Source: Streptomyces sp. IMTB 2501 (GTDB lineage: Bacteria; Actinomycetota; Actinomycetes; Streptomycetales; Streptomycetaceae). Taken from it: 64,000 nt of DNA. The notes beneath the pieces were generated by a model. It saw nothing but the letters and a program-made list of their open reading frames with translations. It was not told the origin of the DNA and did no database searches. Positions within the stretch are counted from its first letter, which is position 1. Each line of letters begins with the position of its first letter. This document shows, piece by piece, positions 17,224 through 24,805 of the stretch. The stretch covers positions 62,001 to 126,000 of the forward strand of contig NZ_MQUS01000003.1 in NCBI RefSeq assembly GCF_001953885.1, in the 5' to 3' direction. A program made the translations under genes and the position numbers.

Positions 17224-18003
17224 TCAGTCGCCGCGGCTGTACCGGTGCACGGCCAGCGGCAGGAAGACGGCGACGAGGACCAGGCTCCAGACGAGCGCCC
17301 CGGCGACCGGGTGGGCCACCGGCCAGGAGGAGTCAGGCGGTACGGGCGCGTTGCCGAAGAGATCGCGCAGGGCGGTCGTCACCGCGCTGATCGGGTTCCA
17401 CTCGGCGAGCGTGCGCAGCCAGCCGGGCAGGTTGACCGTGGGGATGTAGGCGTTGGACAGCAGGGGCAGCACGAAGGAGGAGGCGCCGAGCTGTCCGGCG
17501 GCGTCCTCGCTGCGGGTGAGCAGCCCGAGGAAGATCCCGGCGCAGGTGCAGGCGAACCGGAAGAGCAGCAGCAGTCCCACGGCGCCGGCCGCGTCGATCG
17601 CGGACCCCTCGACTCGCCAGCCCACCGCGAGCCCGGCCAGCAGCAGCGGCACCGTGCCGACGGCCGTCACGACCAGGTCGGCGACCGCCTGCCCGAGCGG
17701 TACGGCGGCCCGGCTCACCGGCATCGTGCGGAACCGGTCCATCACACCCCGGTGGGTGTCCGCGGCGGCCTGGAACATGCCGGTCATCAGCCCGCCGGCC
17801 GCGGTCGCGGCCAGCAGCCCCGGTACCAGGAAGGCCCGGTACTCGCGGCCGGGCATCGCCAGCGCGCTGCCGAACACATAGCCGAAGAACAGCAGCATGT
17901 TGACCGGCATCATCTGGGTCAGGATCGCCAGGCCCGGACTGTTGCGGACCCGGCGCAGCTGCCGGCCCGTCATCGCCATGCCGTCGTAGGCCAACGCGCT
18001 CAT
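17224..18003 (-). CDS. ABC-2 type permease (DrrB-like)
   Basis: 259 aa. Six predicted helices; MMPVNMLLFFGYVFGSAL begins the ABC-2 core, and DRFRTMPVSRAAVPLGQAVADLVVT is the conserved loop of daunorubicin-type exporters. It also has NPISAVTTALRDLFGN near the C-terminus. It pairs with the ATPase encoded just upstream, with which it overlaps by 4 nt (ATGA). Together they likely export a hydrophobic compound. The substrate is unknown; no biosynthetic cluster is next to it. Confidence 0.92.
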   Translation of the reverse strand: MSALAYDGMAMTGRQLRRVRNSPGLAILTQMMPVNMLLFFGYVFGSALAMPGREYRAFLVPGLLAATAAGGLMTGMFQAAADTHRGVMDRFRTMPVSRAAVPLGQAVADLVVTAVGTVPLLLAGLAVGWRVEGSAIDAAGAVGLLLLFRFACTCAGIFLGLLTRSEDAAGQLGASSFVLPLLSNAYIPTVNLPGWLRTLAEWNPISAVTTALRDLFGNAPVPPDSSWPVAHPVAGALVWSLVLVAVFLPLAVHRYSRGD

Positions 18004-18956
18004 GCGGCAAGCTCCTTGGTCGGTGCCGGCGCTCCGGTGAGCCGCAGGAAGACGTCGTCGAGTGTGGGCGGGCGCAGGCCTGCGTCCAGCAACGGCACGC
18101 CCGCCGCGTCGAGTTCGCGCACCAGGCGCGGCAAGGTCAGGGTGGGGTCGGTGGAGAGGGCGCCGACTGCGCCGCGTTCGTGGTCGAACACGGGCTCGCT
18201 GCCGGTGAGTTGATCGAGCACGGCCGCCGCCTTCGGCAGCGCGTCGACGTCCGTGACCACGGCCTCCGCGTACGACCCGACGAGCGCCTTGAGCTCGGCG
18301 GGCGAGCCGGTGTGCGAGACCCGGCCCCGCTCCACCAGGGCGATGCCGTCCGCGAGTTGGTCGGCCTCCTCCAGATACTGGGTGGTCAGCAGCACGGTCG
18401 TACCGTCCGCCTTCAGATCGCGCACCGCCTGCCAGATGCGGGCGCGGCTGGCCGGGTCGAGGCCGGTGGTCGGCTCGTCGAGGAAGAGGACGTCGGGGGC
18501 GCGGACGAGACTCGCCGCGAGGTCCAGCCGGCGCCGCATGCCGCCCGAGTAGGTCGAGGCCCTGCGGCCGGCGGCCTCGGCCAGGCCGAAGCGCTCCAGC
18601 AGCTCGTCGGCCCGCGCGGCCGGCCCGCGCACCCGGTGCAGCCGGGCGAACAGCCGCAGGTTCTCACGGCCGGTGAGATCACCGTCGACCGAGGCGTACT
18701 GCCCCGTGACCCCGATCCGGCTCCGCACGGCGGCGGCCTCCCGAACCAGGTCGTGCCCGGCGACCCGCGCGGAACCGGCGTCCGGTCGCAGCAGCGTGGT
18801 CAGCAGCCGTACAGCCGTCGTCTTGCCGGCGCCGTTCGGGCCCAGCAGCCCGCACACCGTGCCCTCGGCCACGGCCAGATCCAGCCCGCGGAGGGCGGGT
18901 ACGGCGCCGAAGCGCTTCTCCAGACCCTCACTAAGTACAGCGTACGTAGTAGTCAT
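18000..18956 (-). CDS. ABC transporter ATPase (DrrA-like)
   Basis: 318 aa from the ATG at 18956. Walker A is GPNGAGKTT, the Q-loop region is IGVTGQYASVD, the signature is YSGGMRRRLDLAASL, and Walker B is VLFLDEPTTGLD. The C-terminal extension of about 90 residues is typical of DrrA-type exporters. The gene is first in a drrAB-like operon. It starts inside a TetR-type operator that separates it from a divergent tetR gene, so induction by an exported compound is likely. Confidence 0.93.
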   Translation of the reverse strand: MTTTYAVLSEGLEKRFGAVPALRGLDLAVAEGTVCGLLGPNGAGKTTAVRLLTTLLRPDAGSARVAGHDLVREAAAVRSRIGVTGQYASVDGDLTGRENLRLFARLHRVRGPAARADELLERFGLAEAAGRRASTYSGGMRRRLDLAASLVRAPDVLFLDEPTTGLDPASRARIWQAVRDLKADGTTVLLTTQYLEEADQLADGIALVERGRVSHTGSPAELKALVGSYAEAVVTDVDALPKAAAVLDQLTGSEPVFDHERGAVGALSTDPTLTLPRLVRELDAAGVPLLDAGLRPPTLDDVFLRLTGAPAPTKELAA

Positions 18957-18991
18957 GTCGTGACCATATCGCACTACGTACGCTGTACGTA
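18932..18991. promoter_or_regulatory. Twin dyad operator between drrAB-like operon and tetR
   Basis: A perfect palindrome, TACGTAC-GCT-GTACGTA, lies at 18975-18991. A second copy at 18932-18948 (TAAGTAC-AGC-GTACGTA) has one mismatch. The copies are inverted relative to each other and share 16 identical bases (18935-18950 and 18973-18988). The left copy overlaps the first codons of the ATPase gene. The site is almost certainly bound by the divergent TetR protein. Confidence 0.8.
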
Positions 18992-19019
18992 ACTAGGATG
19001 GTGGCCGAGGTGATGATCG

Positions 19020-19730
19020 ATGGCAGTCCGAGGGGCCGTCCCCGAGGTGATCTGGGCGCGCCCCGAGCGCACCGGCCGGGGCCCGAAACCGGCGTACACC
19101 CGCGACGACATCGCGGCCGCCGCCGTCCGCATCGCCGACGAGCGGGGGCTCGACGCGGTGTCGATGCGGCATGTCGCGGCCGAGCTGGGCTGCGGCACCA
19201 TGTCGCTCTACAACTACGTCCCCCGCAAGGAGGACCTGTACGAGCTGATGGTGGACGCGATCAGCGCGGAGCACGAGCTGTGGGAGCCGAGCGGCGACTG
19301 GCGGGCCGACATGCTCCGGGTGGCACGGCAGACGCGTGAGCTGATGCGCCGGCACCCCTGGCTGCCGCGCCTGATGTCACCCGTGTACGGCATCAGCCCG
19401 CACGCTCTGCGCTACCTGGAGCACTGTCTGGCCTGCCTGGACCCCCTGGAGGCGTCCTACGGCACCAAGCTGGAGCTGATCGCGATGCTGAACGGCATCG
19501 TGACGACGTACGTCCGCAATGAGCTCGACACCGCCGAGCGGGTGCGGGCGCTGCCGTGGTCCGAGGACGAGGAGAACGCGGTGCGCGGGACCTACCTCGG
19601 CCGTCAGGTGGCCTCCGGTGCGTATCCGAGGATGGCCGCGGCGTTCGGGGAGGACGCGGGGCCGATTGATCTGGAGGCGGTGTTCGAGCGGGCGCTGGGG
19701 CGGCTTCTGGACGCGTTCTCGCCGCGCTAG
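19020..19730 (+). CDS. TetR family regulator of the adjacent exporter
   Basis: 236 aa. The N-terminal helix-turn-helix covers residues about 24-75 (TRDDIAAAAVRIADERGLDAVSMRHVAAELGCGTMSLYNYVPRKEDL). A TetR_C-like ligand-binding region follows. AGGTGA lies before the ATG. It is divergent from the drrAB-like genes, with twin dyads between them. By family practice it should repress both transcripts and release on binding the exported compound. Confidence 0.9.
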   Translation: MAVRGAVPEVIWARPERTGRGPKPAYTRDDIAAAAVRIADERGLDAVSMRHVAAELGCGTMSLYNYVPRKEDLYELMVDAISAEHELWEPSGDWRADMLRVARQTRELMRRHPWLPRLMSPVYGISPHALRYLEHCLACLDPLEASYGTKLELIAMLNGIVTTYVRNELDTAERVRALPWSEDEENAVRGTYLGRQVASGAYPRMAAAFGEDAGPIDLEAVFERALGRLLDAFSPR

Positions 19731-19743
19731 CTTCGCTGTTTCG

Positions 19744-19785
19744 GCGGGTGCGGGTGCGGGTGCGGGTGCGGGTGCGGGTGCGGGC
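19744..19785. repeat. GCGGGT hexamer microsatellite
   Basis: Six perfect GCGGGT units plus a final GCGGGC, just after the tetR stop and before the end of the convergent gene. No coding role is seen. Confidence 0.9.
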
Positions 19786-19807
19786 GCGTCGCGGCTGGTC
19801 GCTGCCG

Positions 19808-20962
19808 TCAGATCAGGGCGAACTGGCCTTCCGGGCCCTCCTCGTGGTGGTCCAGGACCGACGCGGGGCGGCGGGACGCCTCCGGCGCCGGGAGGACGCC
19901 CGCCGCCCGCAGGTCCGTCGCCGTGATCGGTGATGTCACCTTCAACTCAGCCCGCTGCGGGCGCAGTTCGGCCAACAGAGCCAGGACCGTGATCAGCTCC
20001 AGCAGTTCCGAGGTCCAGGTCTGCGACCAGGTCGCCGGGCGGATCGCGGCGAGGGTGCCCGCCTCGGGCGGGGCCGTGCGGGCCGTGAACCAGGACTCCA
20101 GAACCCGGGCCCCGGCCAGCTCATAGTCCCAGGCGTCCGGCGGGACGGGGGAGATGCGGCCCTCGTCGAGGTGCAGGGTCTCCTCGTCCTCGTCGTAGTG
20201 CAGGGTGAGGGGCCGGGCCGGCAGGGGTGCGCGGACGTAGGGGCGGCGGCCGCCGGGCAGCTTGGGACGCTCGCCGTCGCGGCGCATCAGCCACAGCATG
20301 CGGCGGCCCAGTTCGACACCGGCCGACCACAGGGCGGGGTCGTCGGTGAGCGGGACGGTGAGGTTGGGGCCGGTGGCCACCAGGATCCAGGACAGGACGT
20401 CCGCCGGAGCGGGGGCGGCCCCCAGACGGTCGGCCAGGTGGGCCGTCAGGCCCGGCGCGAGGTTGGGCTCCGTGCCGCCGGGGCGGCGGTACAGCGGGCG
20501 GACGCGGCCCGTGCGGAGGGTGGGGAGCAGGGAGCTGACCAGCAGGGGGTCGTCCTCGGCTCCCGTCTCCACCGTGAAGACCTGGTGTGCGTCCGCCACC
20601 CGCCACAGCTCCGGCCGCGCGGTGTCGATCAGCCGGTGGTCCGGGATCAGCCACTGCTCGTCGAAGGGGGCCGCGAGGACGCGCACGGGATCCGCGCAGG
20701 GCCCCTCGGCGCGGGCCAGCCGCTGGGTGCCGGTGGACTGGCCGGGCAGCTGGCCCACCGCCGAGCCGGTCGTACGGGCACGGGTCGGCTCGAACAGGGC
20801 CTCCCGGTCCGGTCCTTCGGCCTTCAGCAGGGCGTCCCAGCGGGCCTTCAGGGAGCCGGCGTCGGGTGCCGTCGGCCAGGCGCGGCCAGGCCGCAGCGGT
20901 GCGACGGACCACGGCATGAGGTCCGCCAGCAGCGGAGCGTCGTCGTACGTCACGCAGGGCAT
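19808..20962 (-). CDS. Stand-alone Type ISP restriction enzyme specificity-domain protein
   Basis: 384 aa. The author recognises this as the Streptomyces family annotated as type ISP restriction/modification enzyme. It has only the C-terminal domain of LlaBIII-like proteins: VTYDDAPLLADLMPWSVAPLRPGRAW, WLIPDHRLIDTARPELW, RPLYRRPGG, and the C-terminus ASVLDHHEEGPEGQFALI. There are no nuclease, helicase or methyltransferase motifs and none in the neighbouring genes. Its length suits an independent conserved protein rather than a fresh truncation. Whether it still binds DNA is unknown. No ribosome-binding site is visible before the ATG. Confidence 0.75.
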   Translation of the reverse strand: MPCVTYDDAPLLADLMPWSVAPLRPGRAWPTAPDAGSLKARWDALLKAEGPDREALFEPTRARTTGSAVGQLPGQSTGTQRLARAEGPCADPVRVLAAPFDEQWLIPDHRLIDTARPELWRVADAHQVFTVETGAEDDPLLVSSLLPTLRTGRVRPLYRRPGGTEPNLAPGLTAHLADRLGAAPAPADVLSWILVATGPNLTVPLTDDPALWSAGVELGRRMLWLMRRDGERPKLPGGRRPYVRAPLPARPLTLHYDEDEETLHLDEGRISPVPPDAWDYELAGARVLESWFTARTAPPEAGTLAAIRPATWSQTWTSELLELITVLALLAELRPQRAELKVTSPITATDLRAAGVLPAPEASRRPASVLDHHEEGPEGQFALI

Positions 20963-20993
20963 GCTACGGCCTGCCGGGCAAGGCGGCGCCTCG

Positions 20994-21028
20994 AAGGGGC
21001 GCGGGGAACTGCGCGACCAGCCACGACG
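20994..21028. repeat. Streptomyces intergenic repeat
   Basis: Core GGGGCGCGGGGAACTGCGCG followed by ACCAGCCACGACG. Related sequence on the other strand occurs at 47514-47550 and in part at 41061-41136. This is a dispersed intergenic sequence common in the genus. Confidence 0.75.
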
Positions 21029-21075
21029 CGTCCGCGGACGTTCGACGACGCATCGCGGCCGAACCAGCGGAGCGC

Positions 21076-21822
21076 CTACGCATCCAGAGTCACCGTGAAC
21101 GAGAACCGGTCCCCCCGGTAGTGGATCACCGCCACGTCCAGCACCCTGCCCTCGGTGTCGTACGTGACACCTGTGTAGTGCAGGATCGGGCTGAGCAGCG
21201 GTACCTGGAGGAGGCGGGCGGTCTCCGGGTCGGCGAGGCGGGCCTCCACCGTGTCCGTGATCCGGCTGATGTCCGCCTTGACGACATCGCGCAGCACCTT
21301 GGTCATCGGCCAGCGGACCAGGTCGTCCAGGTCGACCCGCGCGGCGAGTTCGGGGCGGATGTGGTTGACCGCGTGGTTCGTCGGCTCGCCGGTCTTCTCG
21401 TCACGGCGCAGGCGGTGGTACGCCGCCACTTCGGCGAGGCCGGGGAAGTACTCGGCGAGCCCGGCCGGCACGGGCACCGGGCCGTGGTCCAGCAGCTCGG
21501 TCGTCATCCCGGACTGCTGGGCCACGATCGCGTCCACCGAGCCCAGCAGCCGCACGGGCGCCCCGCGCCGCACCCCGGGCTCGATGAACGTGCCGCGCCG
21601 CCGGTGGCGGCTGATCAGCCCCTCGTCCTCCAGCTCCTTCAGCGCCTGCCGCATCGTCAGCACGCTCACGCCGTAGTGCTCCGCCAGCTGCTCCTCCGTG
21701 GGCAGCCGCAACGGGTCCTCGGGGGAGCGGCCGAGTATCGAGGCGCGCAGCGACTGCGACACCTGGTACCACAGCGGCAGCTTGCGGTTCAGGACGATCG
21801 AATCCGGAGCGAAGGAGGTCAC
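21076..21822 (-). CDS. GntR family regulator, HutC subfamily (UTRA domain)
   Basis: 248 aa, GTG start. The winged helix is at residues about 15-80 (PLWYQVSQSLRASILGRSPEDPLRLPTEEQLAEHYGVSVLTMRQALKELEDEGLISRHRRRGTFI). The UTRA effector domain is at about 95-240. It lies 45 nt downstream of hmgA on the same strand, so it probably is cotranscribed and responds to an aromatic-acid intermediate. The short dyad upstream of hmgA is a candidate site. Confidence 0.9.
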   Translation of the reverse strand: MTSFAPDSIVLNRKLPLWYQVSQSLRASILGRSPEDPLRLPTEEQLAEHYGVSVLTMRQALKELEDEGLISRHRRRGTFIEPGVRRGAPVRLLGSVDAIVAQQSGMTTELLDHGPVPVPAGLAEYFPGLAEVAAYHRLRRDEKTGEPTNHAVNHIRPELAARVDLDDLVRWPMTKVLRDVVKADISRITDTVEARLADPETARLLQVPLLSPILHYTGVTYDTEGRVLDVAVIHYRGDRFSFTVTLDA

Positions 21823-21867
21823 GCGGCTATCCGTACCTGTCGATGAACGTCAGGCGCAACAGAGGCG

Positions 21868-23223
21868 TCAGGCGTGGAAATGGCGCTGGAGCCCCTGCCA
21901 CACGTCGTCGTAGCGCTGCTGGAGGTGCTCGGCGCGGGCCGCGAGCGGAGCGAGCGTCACCGGCCAGCGGGTCTCGAACATGAACGCCAGCCCGTCGTCG
22001 ATCTTCTGCGGCTTCAGCTCCGCCGTGCTCGCCCTGTCGAAGGTCTCCCGGTCCGGGCCGTGTGCCGACATCATGTTGTGCAGCGAGCCGCCGCCCGGGA
22101 CGAAGCCCCCTGGACCGGCAGTCTTGGCGTCGTACGCGCCCTCGATCAGGCCCATGTACTCGCTCATCACGTTCCGGTGGAAGTACGGCGGCCGGAACGT
22201 GTCCTCGCCCACCAGCCAGCGCGGGGCGAAGACCACGAAGTCGACGCCGGCCAGCCCCGGGGTGTCCGAGGGCGAGGTCAGCACCGTGAAGATCGACGGG
22301 TCCGGGTGGTCGTACGAGATGGAGCCGATCACATTGAAACGGCGCAGGTCATAGCTGTACGGCACATGGTTGCCATGCCAGGCGACCACGTCCAGGGGCG
22401 AGTGGTCGTACGTCGCCGTCCAGAGGTTGCCGCAGAACTTGTTCACCACCTCCACCGGGCCGGTCACGTCCTCGTACGCCGCGACCGGCGCCCGGAAGTC
22501 CCGGGCGTTGGCAAGCCCGTTGGCACCGATCGGGCCGAGATCGGGCAGCTGGAACGGCGCCCCATAGTTCTCGCACACATAGCCCCGGGCGGACTCGTCC
22601 AGCAGCAACACACGGAAGCGCACCCCACGTGGGATCAACGCCACGTGGGAGGGCTCCACATGCAGCAGGCCGAACTCGGTGTGCAGCAGCAGTCCGCCGC
22701 GCTCCGGCACGATCAGCAGCTCGCCGTCGGCGTCGGAGAAGACGCGCTCCATCGAGGCGTTGGCGTGGTACAGGTGCACGGCCATGCCGGTGCGCTGGGT
22801 GGCGTCGCCGTTGCCGCCGAGCGTCCACAGACCGGCCAGGAAGTCGGTGCCGGCCGGCGGCTCGGGCAGCGGGTTCCAGCGCAGCCGGTTGGGGTCGGGC
22901 ACGGTCTCGCTGAACGGGGCCGTACGGATCGCGCCGTTGTCGGCGCGGGTGAACGCCGGGTGCGCGGCCGACGGGCGGATGCGGTACAGCCAGGAGCGGC
23001 GGTTGTGTGCGCGCGGCTCGGTGAACGCCGAACCGCTCAGCTGCTCCGCGTACAGCCCGAGCGGCGCCCGCTGCGGCGAGTTGCGGCCCGCGGGCAGGGC
23101 GCCCGGCACCGCCTCGGAGGCGTGTTCATTGCCGAACCCGGTCAGATACGACAGTCCCGCGGCGGTCTTCCGCGCTCCCCCACGCTCGAATTCGCTCGCG
23201 CGCGAGGTACCCCCATCGCTCAT
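21868..23223 (-). CDS. hmgA: Homogentisate 1,2-dioxygenase
   Basis: 451 aa, AAGGGAG before the ATG. Family landmarks are [42 protein letters not shown], then [20 protein letters not shown]. The C-terminal Fe-binding region is [18 protein letters not shown]...[16 protein letters not shown]. It opens the homogentisate ring in tyrosine and phenylalanine breakdown, giving maleylacetoacetate. The N-terminus is odd: residues 3-18 come from a palindromic Streptomyces repeat (23174-23218) inserted in frame just after the start codon. No in-frame start lies between that repeat and the conserved core. Confidence 0.95.
   Translation of the reverse strand: MSDGGTSRASEFERGGARKTAAGLSYLTGFGNEHASEAVPGALPAGRNSPQRAPLGLYAEQLSGSAFTEPRAHNRRSWLYRIRPSAAHPAFTRADNGAIRTAPFSETVPDPNRLRWNPLPEPPAGTDFLAGLWTLGGNGDATQRTGMAVHLYHANASMERVFSDADGELLIVPERGGLLLHTEFGLLHVEPSHVALIPRGVRFRVLLLDESARGYVCENYGAPFQLPDLGPIGANGLANARDFRAPVAAYEDVTGPVEVVNKFCGNLWTATYDHSPLDVVAWHGNHVPYSYDLRRFNVIGSISYDHPDPSIFTVLTSPSDTPGLAGVDFVVFAPRWLVGEDTFRPPYFHRNVMSEYMGLIEGAYDAKTAGPGGFVPGGGSLHNMMSAHGPDRETFDRASTAELKPQKIDDGLAFMFETRWPVTLAPLAARAEHLQQRYDDVWQGLQRHFHA
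23174..23218. repeat. Palindromic repeat copy translated as HmgA N-terminus
   Basis: The sequence starts GCTCCCCCACGCTCGAATTC and ends CCCCCATCG on the plus strand. It matches the element at about 12276-12321 with a few changes in the loop and right arm. Here it lies wholly inside the coding frame of hmgA, encoding residues 3-17. Confidence 0.8.
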
Positions 23224-23266
23224 GATCGCTCCCTTGCGCTCCCGGTGCGCACCTGATGCGCTCCTC

Positions 23267-23290
23267 ATTCCTATGTATCACCGTAGGAAT
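23267..23290. promoter_or_regulatory. Inverted repeat upstream of hmgA
   Basis: ATTCCTA, ten bases, TAGGAAT. This perfect 7-bp dyad is about 45-65 nt before the hmgA start and less GC-rich than its surroundings. It is a plausible operator for the co-located GntR or another regulator. Confidence 0.45.
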
Positions 23291-23406
23291 AGCTCGGGGT
23301 GTGCGCAAGAGGGACCGGGTACTCCGCCCGGCGGACTGCGCGGGGTGGCCGGAACCAGACCTCAGACGGATTCGCGGGACCGGAGCGTTGTTCTACTCTC
23401 CCGGGC

Positions 23407-23964
23407 ATGCCCATGACGCCGTGGACCCGCAGGACGCTCGCCGCGCTCGCGGTGTGCGTCCTGCTGCCGCTCGGCGCGGCGGACTGTGCGACCGGACACG
23501 CCCACGGCGGCACGGTCTCGCCCTCGCCGGTCGGCAAGGTGCTGGACGGCACCGACGAGACCGGCCGGCATCTGCGCGAGGTCGGCAAGAGGAACGCGCC
23601 CGAGGTCGGGGTCGAGGTGACCCCGCACACCGGCGGCGGCTGGGACGTCCGGCTGACCTTCCGTCACTTCCGCTGCTCGGCACCCGGCGCCACGCCGACG
23701 GCGGTGACCGGGCGCGGGCTCGTGCACCTCCTCGTCGACGGCCACCAGGTCACCGGGCTGCGCACCCGCGCATACCACCTGCCCGACCGCCTCGTCCCGC
23801 ACGGCACCCACCACGTCACCGCGCGCCTGTACGCCGACGACGGCACCGTCTGGGCCGTCCACGGCAGACCCGTGCAGAGCACCGCCGACATAACGGTGTC
23901 CGACGTGGGGACGGCGACGGCCGGGCCCCCGACCGGTACGGAGGCCCCGGTCGCCGGGAAATGA
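23407..23964 (+). CDS. Predicted secreted protein of unknown function
   Basis: 185 aa from the ATG at 23407 (a second in-frame ATG is at 23413). A Tat/Sec-like signal peptide has TRRTLAALAVCVLLPLGAADCATG. The mature part begins with GTDETGRHLREVGK and has a predicted beta-sandwich-like stretch with several His residues (LRTRAYHLPDRLVPHGTHHVTARLY). No catalytic motif is seen. TACTCT, a possible -10, lies about 10 nt before the start, so the message may be nearly leaderless. It is followed by a tetR on the same strand. Confidence 0.65.
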   Translation: MPMTPWTRRTLAALAVCVLLPLGAADCATGHAHGGTVSPSPVGKVLDGTDETGRHLREVGKRNAPEVGVEVTPHTGGGWDVRLTFRHFRCSAPGATPTAVTGRGLVHLLVDGHQVTGLRTRAYHLPDRLVPHGTHHVTARLYADDGTVWAVHGRPVQSTADITVSDVGTATAGPPTGTEAPVAGK

Positions 23965-24028
23965 GTGCATCCGCCACTCTTCTCCGTACGGGAGGGCGAG
24001 GTTCACCGGACCCCGGGGGAGAGGCATC

Positions 24029-24646
24029 ATGAAGTCCGTGCCCCATGCGACATCGCTCCGCCGCGCGCCCGTTCAGCGGCGCAGCGCCGAACGGCTGACC
24101 AGGATCCTCGACGCCTGCGCCGAACTCCTCGACGAGGTCGGCTACGACGCCCTGAGTACCCGCGCCGTCGCCCTGCGCGCCGGTGTCCCCATCGGCTCCG
24201 TCTACCGGTTCTTCGGCAACAAGCGGCAGATGGCCGACGCCCTCGCCCAGCGCAACCTGGAGCGGTACACCGAGCGCGTCACCGAGCGGCTGAAGGCGGC
24301 GCACAAGGGAGACTGGCGGGCGGCGATGGACGCCGTCCTCGACGAGTACCTGGCCATGAAGCGCACCGCGCCCGGCTTCTCCCTGGTCGACTTCGGCAAC
24401 CAGATACCGGTCGGCGCCCGTCACACCGAGCCCAACACCCGCGTCGCCGACCGGCTCACCAAGCTGCTCTCCGGCTACCTCGACCGCACGCCCGACGACG
24501 AGCTGCGCCGGGTCTTCCTGGTCGCCGTGGAGACCGCGGACACCCTCGTCCAGCTGGCCTTCCGGACCGACCCGGACGGGGACGAGGCGATCATCACCGA
24601 GACACGGGAGCTGCTGCGGGTGTATCTGGGGCGCGTCCTCGACTGA
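24029..24646 (+). CDS. TetR family regulator
   Basis: 205 aa. The N-terminal helix-turn-helix is at residues about 18-65 (RRSAERLTRILDACAELLDEVGYDALSTRAVALRAGVPIGSVYRFFGNKRQMAD). A divergent C-domain follows. The next gene on the strand, a molybdopterin oxidoreductase, has a perfect palindrome upstream, the likely target. GGGGGAGAGGC before the ATG serves as ribosome-binding site. Confidence 0.9.
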   Translation: MKSVPHATSLRRAPVQRRSAERLTRILDACAELLDEVGYDALSTRAVALRAGVPIGSVYRFFGNKRQMADALAQRNLERYTERVTERLKAAHKGDWRAAMDAVLDEYLAMKRTAPGFSLVDFGNQIPVGARHTEPNTRVADRLTKLLSGYLDRTPDDELRRVFLVAVETADTLVQLAFRTDPDGDEAIITETRELLRVYLGRVLD

Positions 24647-24680
24647 ACGGTCACCCGACCGAATCCGAACAGTCACCCGA
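24645..24680. repeat. Two direct repeats, 22 nt apart
   Basis: GAACGGTCACCCGA at 24645-24658 and GAACAGTCACCCGA at 24667-24680, one mismatch, starting 22 nt (about two helical turns) apart. They lie after the tetR stop and before the oxidoreductase operator. Confidence 0.6.
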
Positions 24681-24695
24681 AGGACTCCCCTCCAT

Positions 24696-24713
24696 GCATA
24701 CCGGTCGGTATGC
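24696..24713. promoter_or_regulatory. Palindromic TetR-type operator
   Basis: GCATACCG-GT-CGGTATGC, perfect 8-bp arms with a 2-nt centre, about 95 nt before the oxidoreductase start. The form is typical of TetR operators, and a tetR gene lies directly upstream. Confidence 0.7.
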
Positions 24714-24805
24714 TCGCTCCGAGACCCACGCTCGGCCAGAGCCCTCCGTGCTCGCCCCGGGCCCCGCGCTCGCCCGGCATCGCCGCCGACCCTCCGGGAG
24801 GACCC

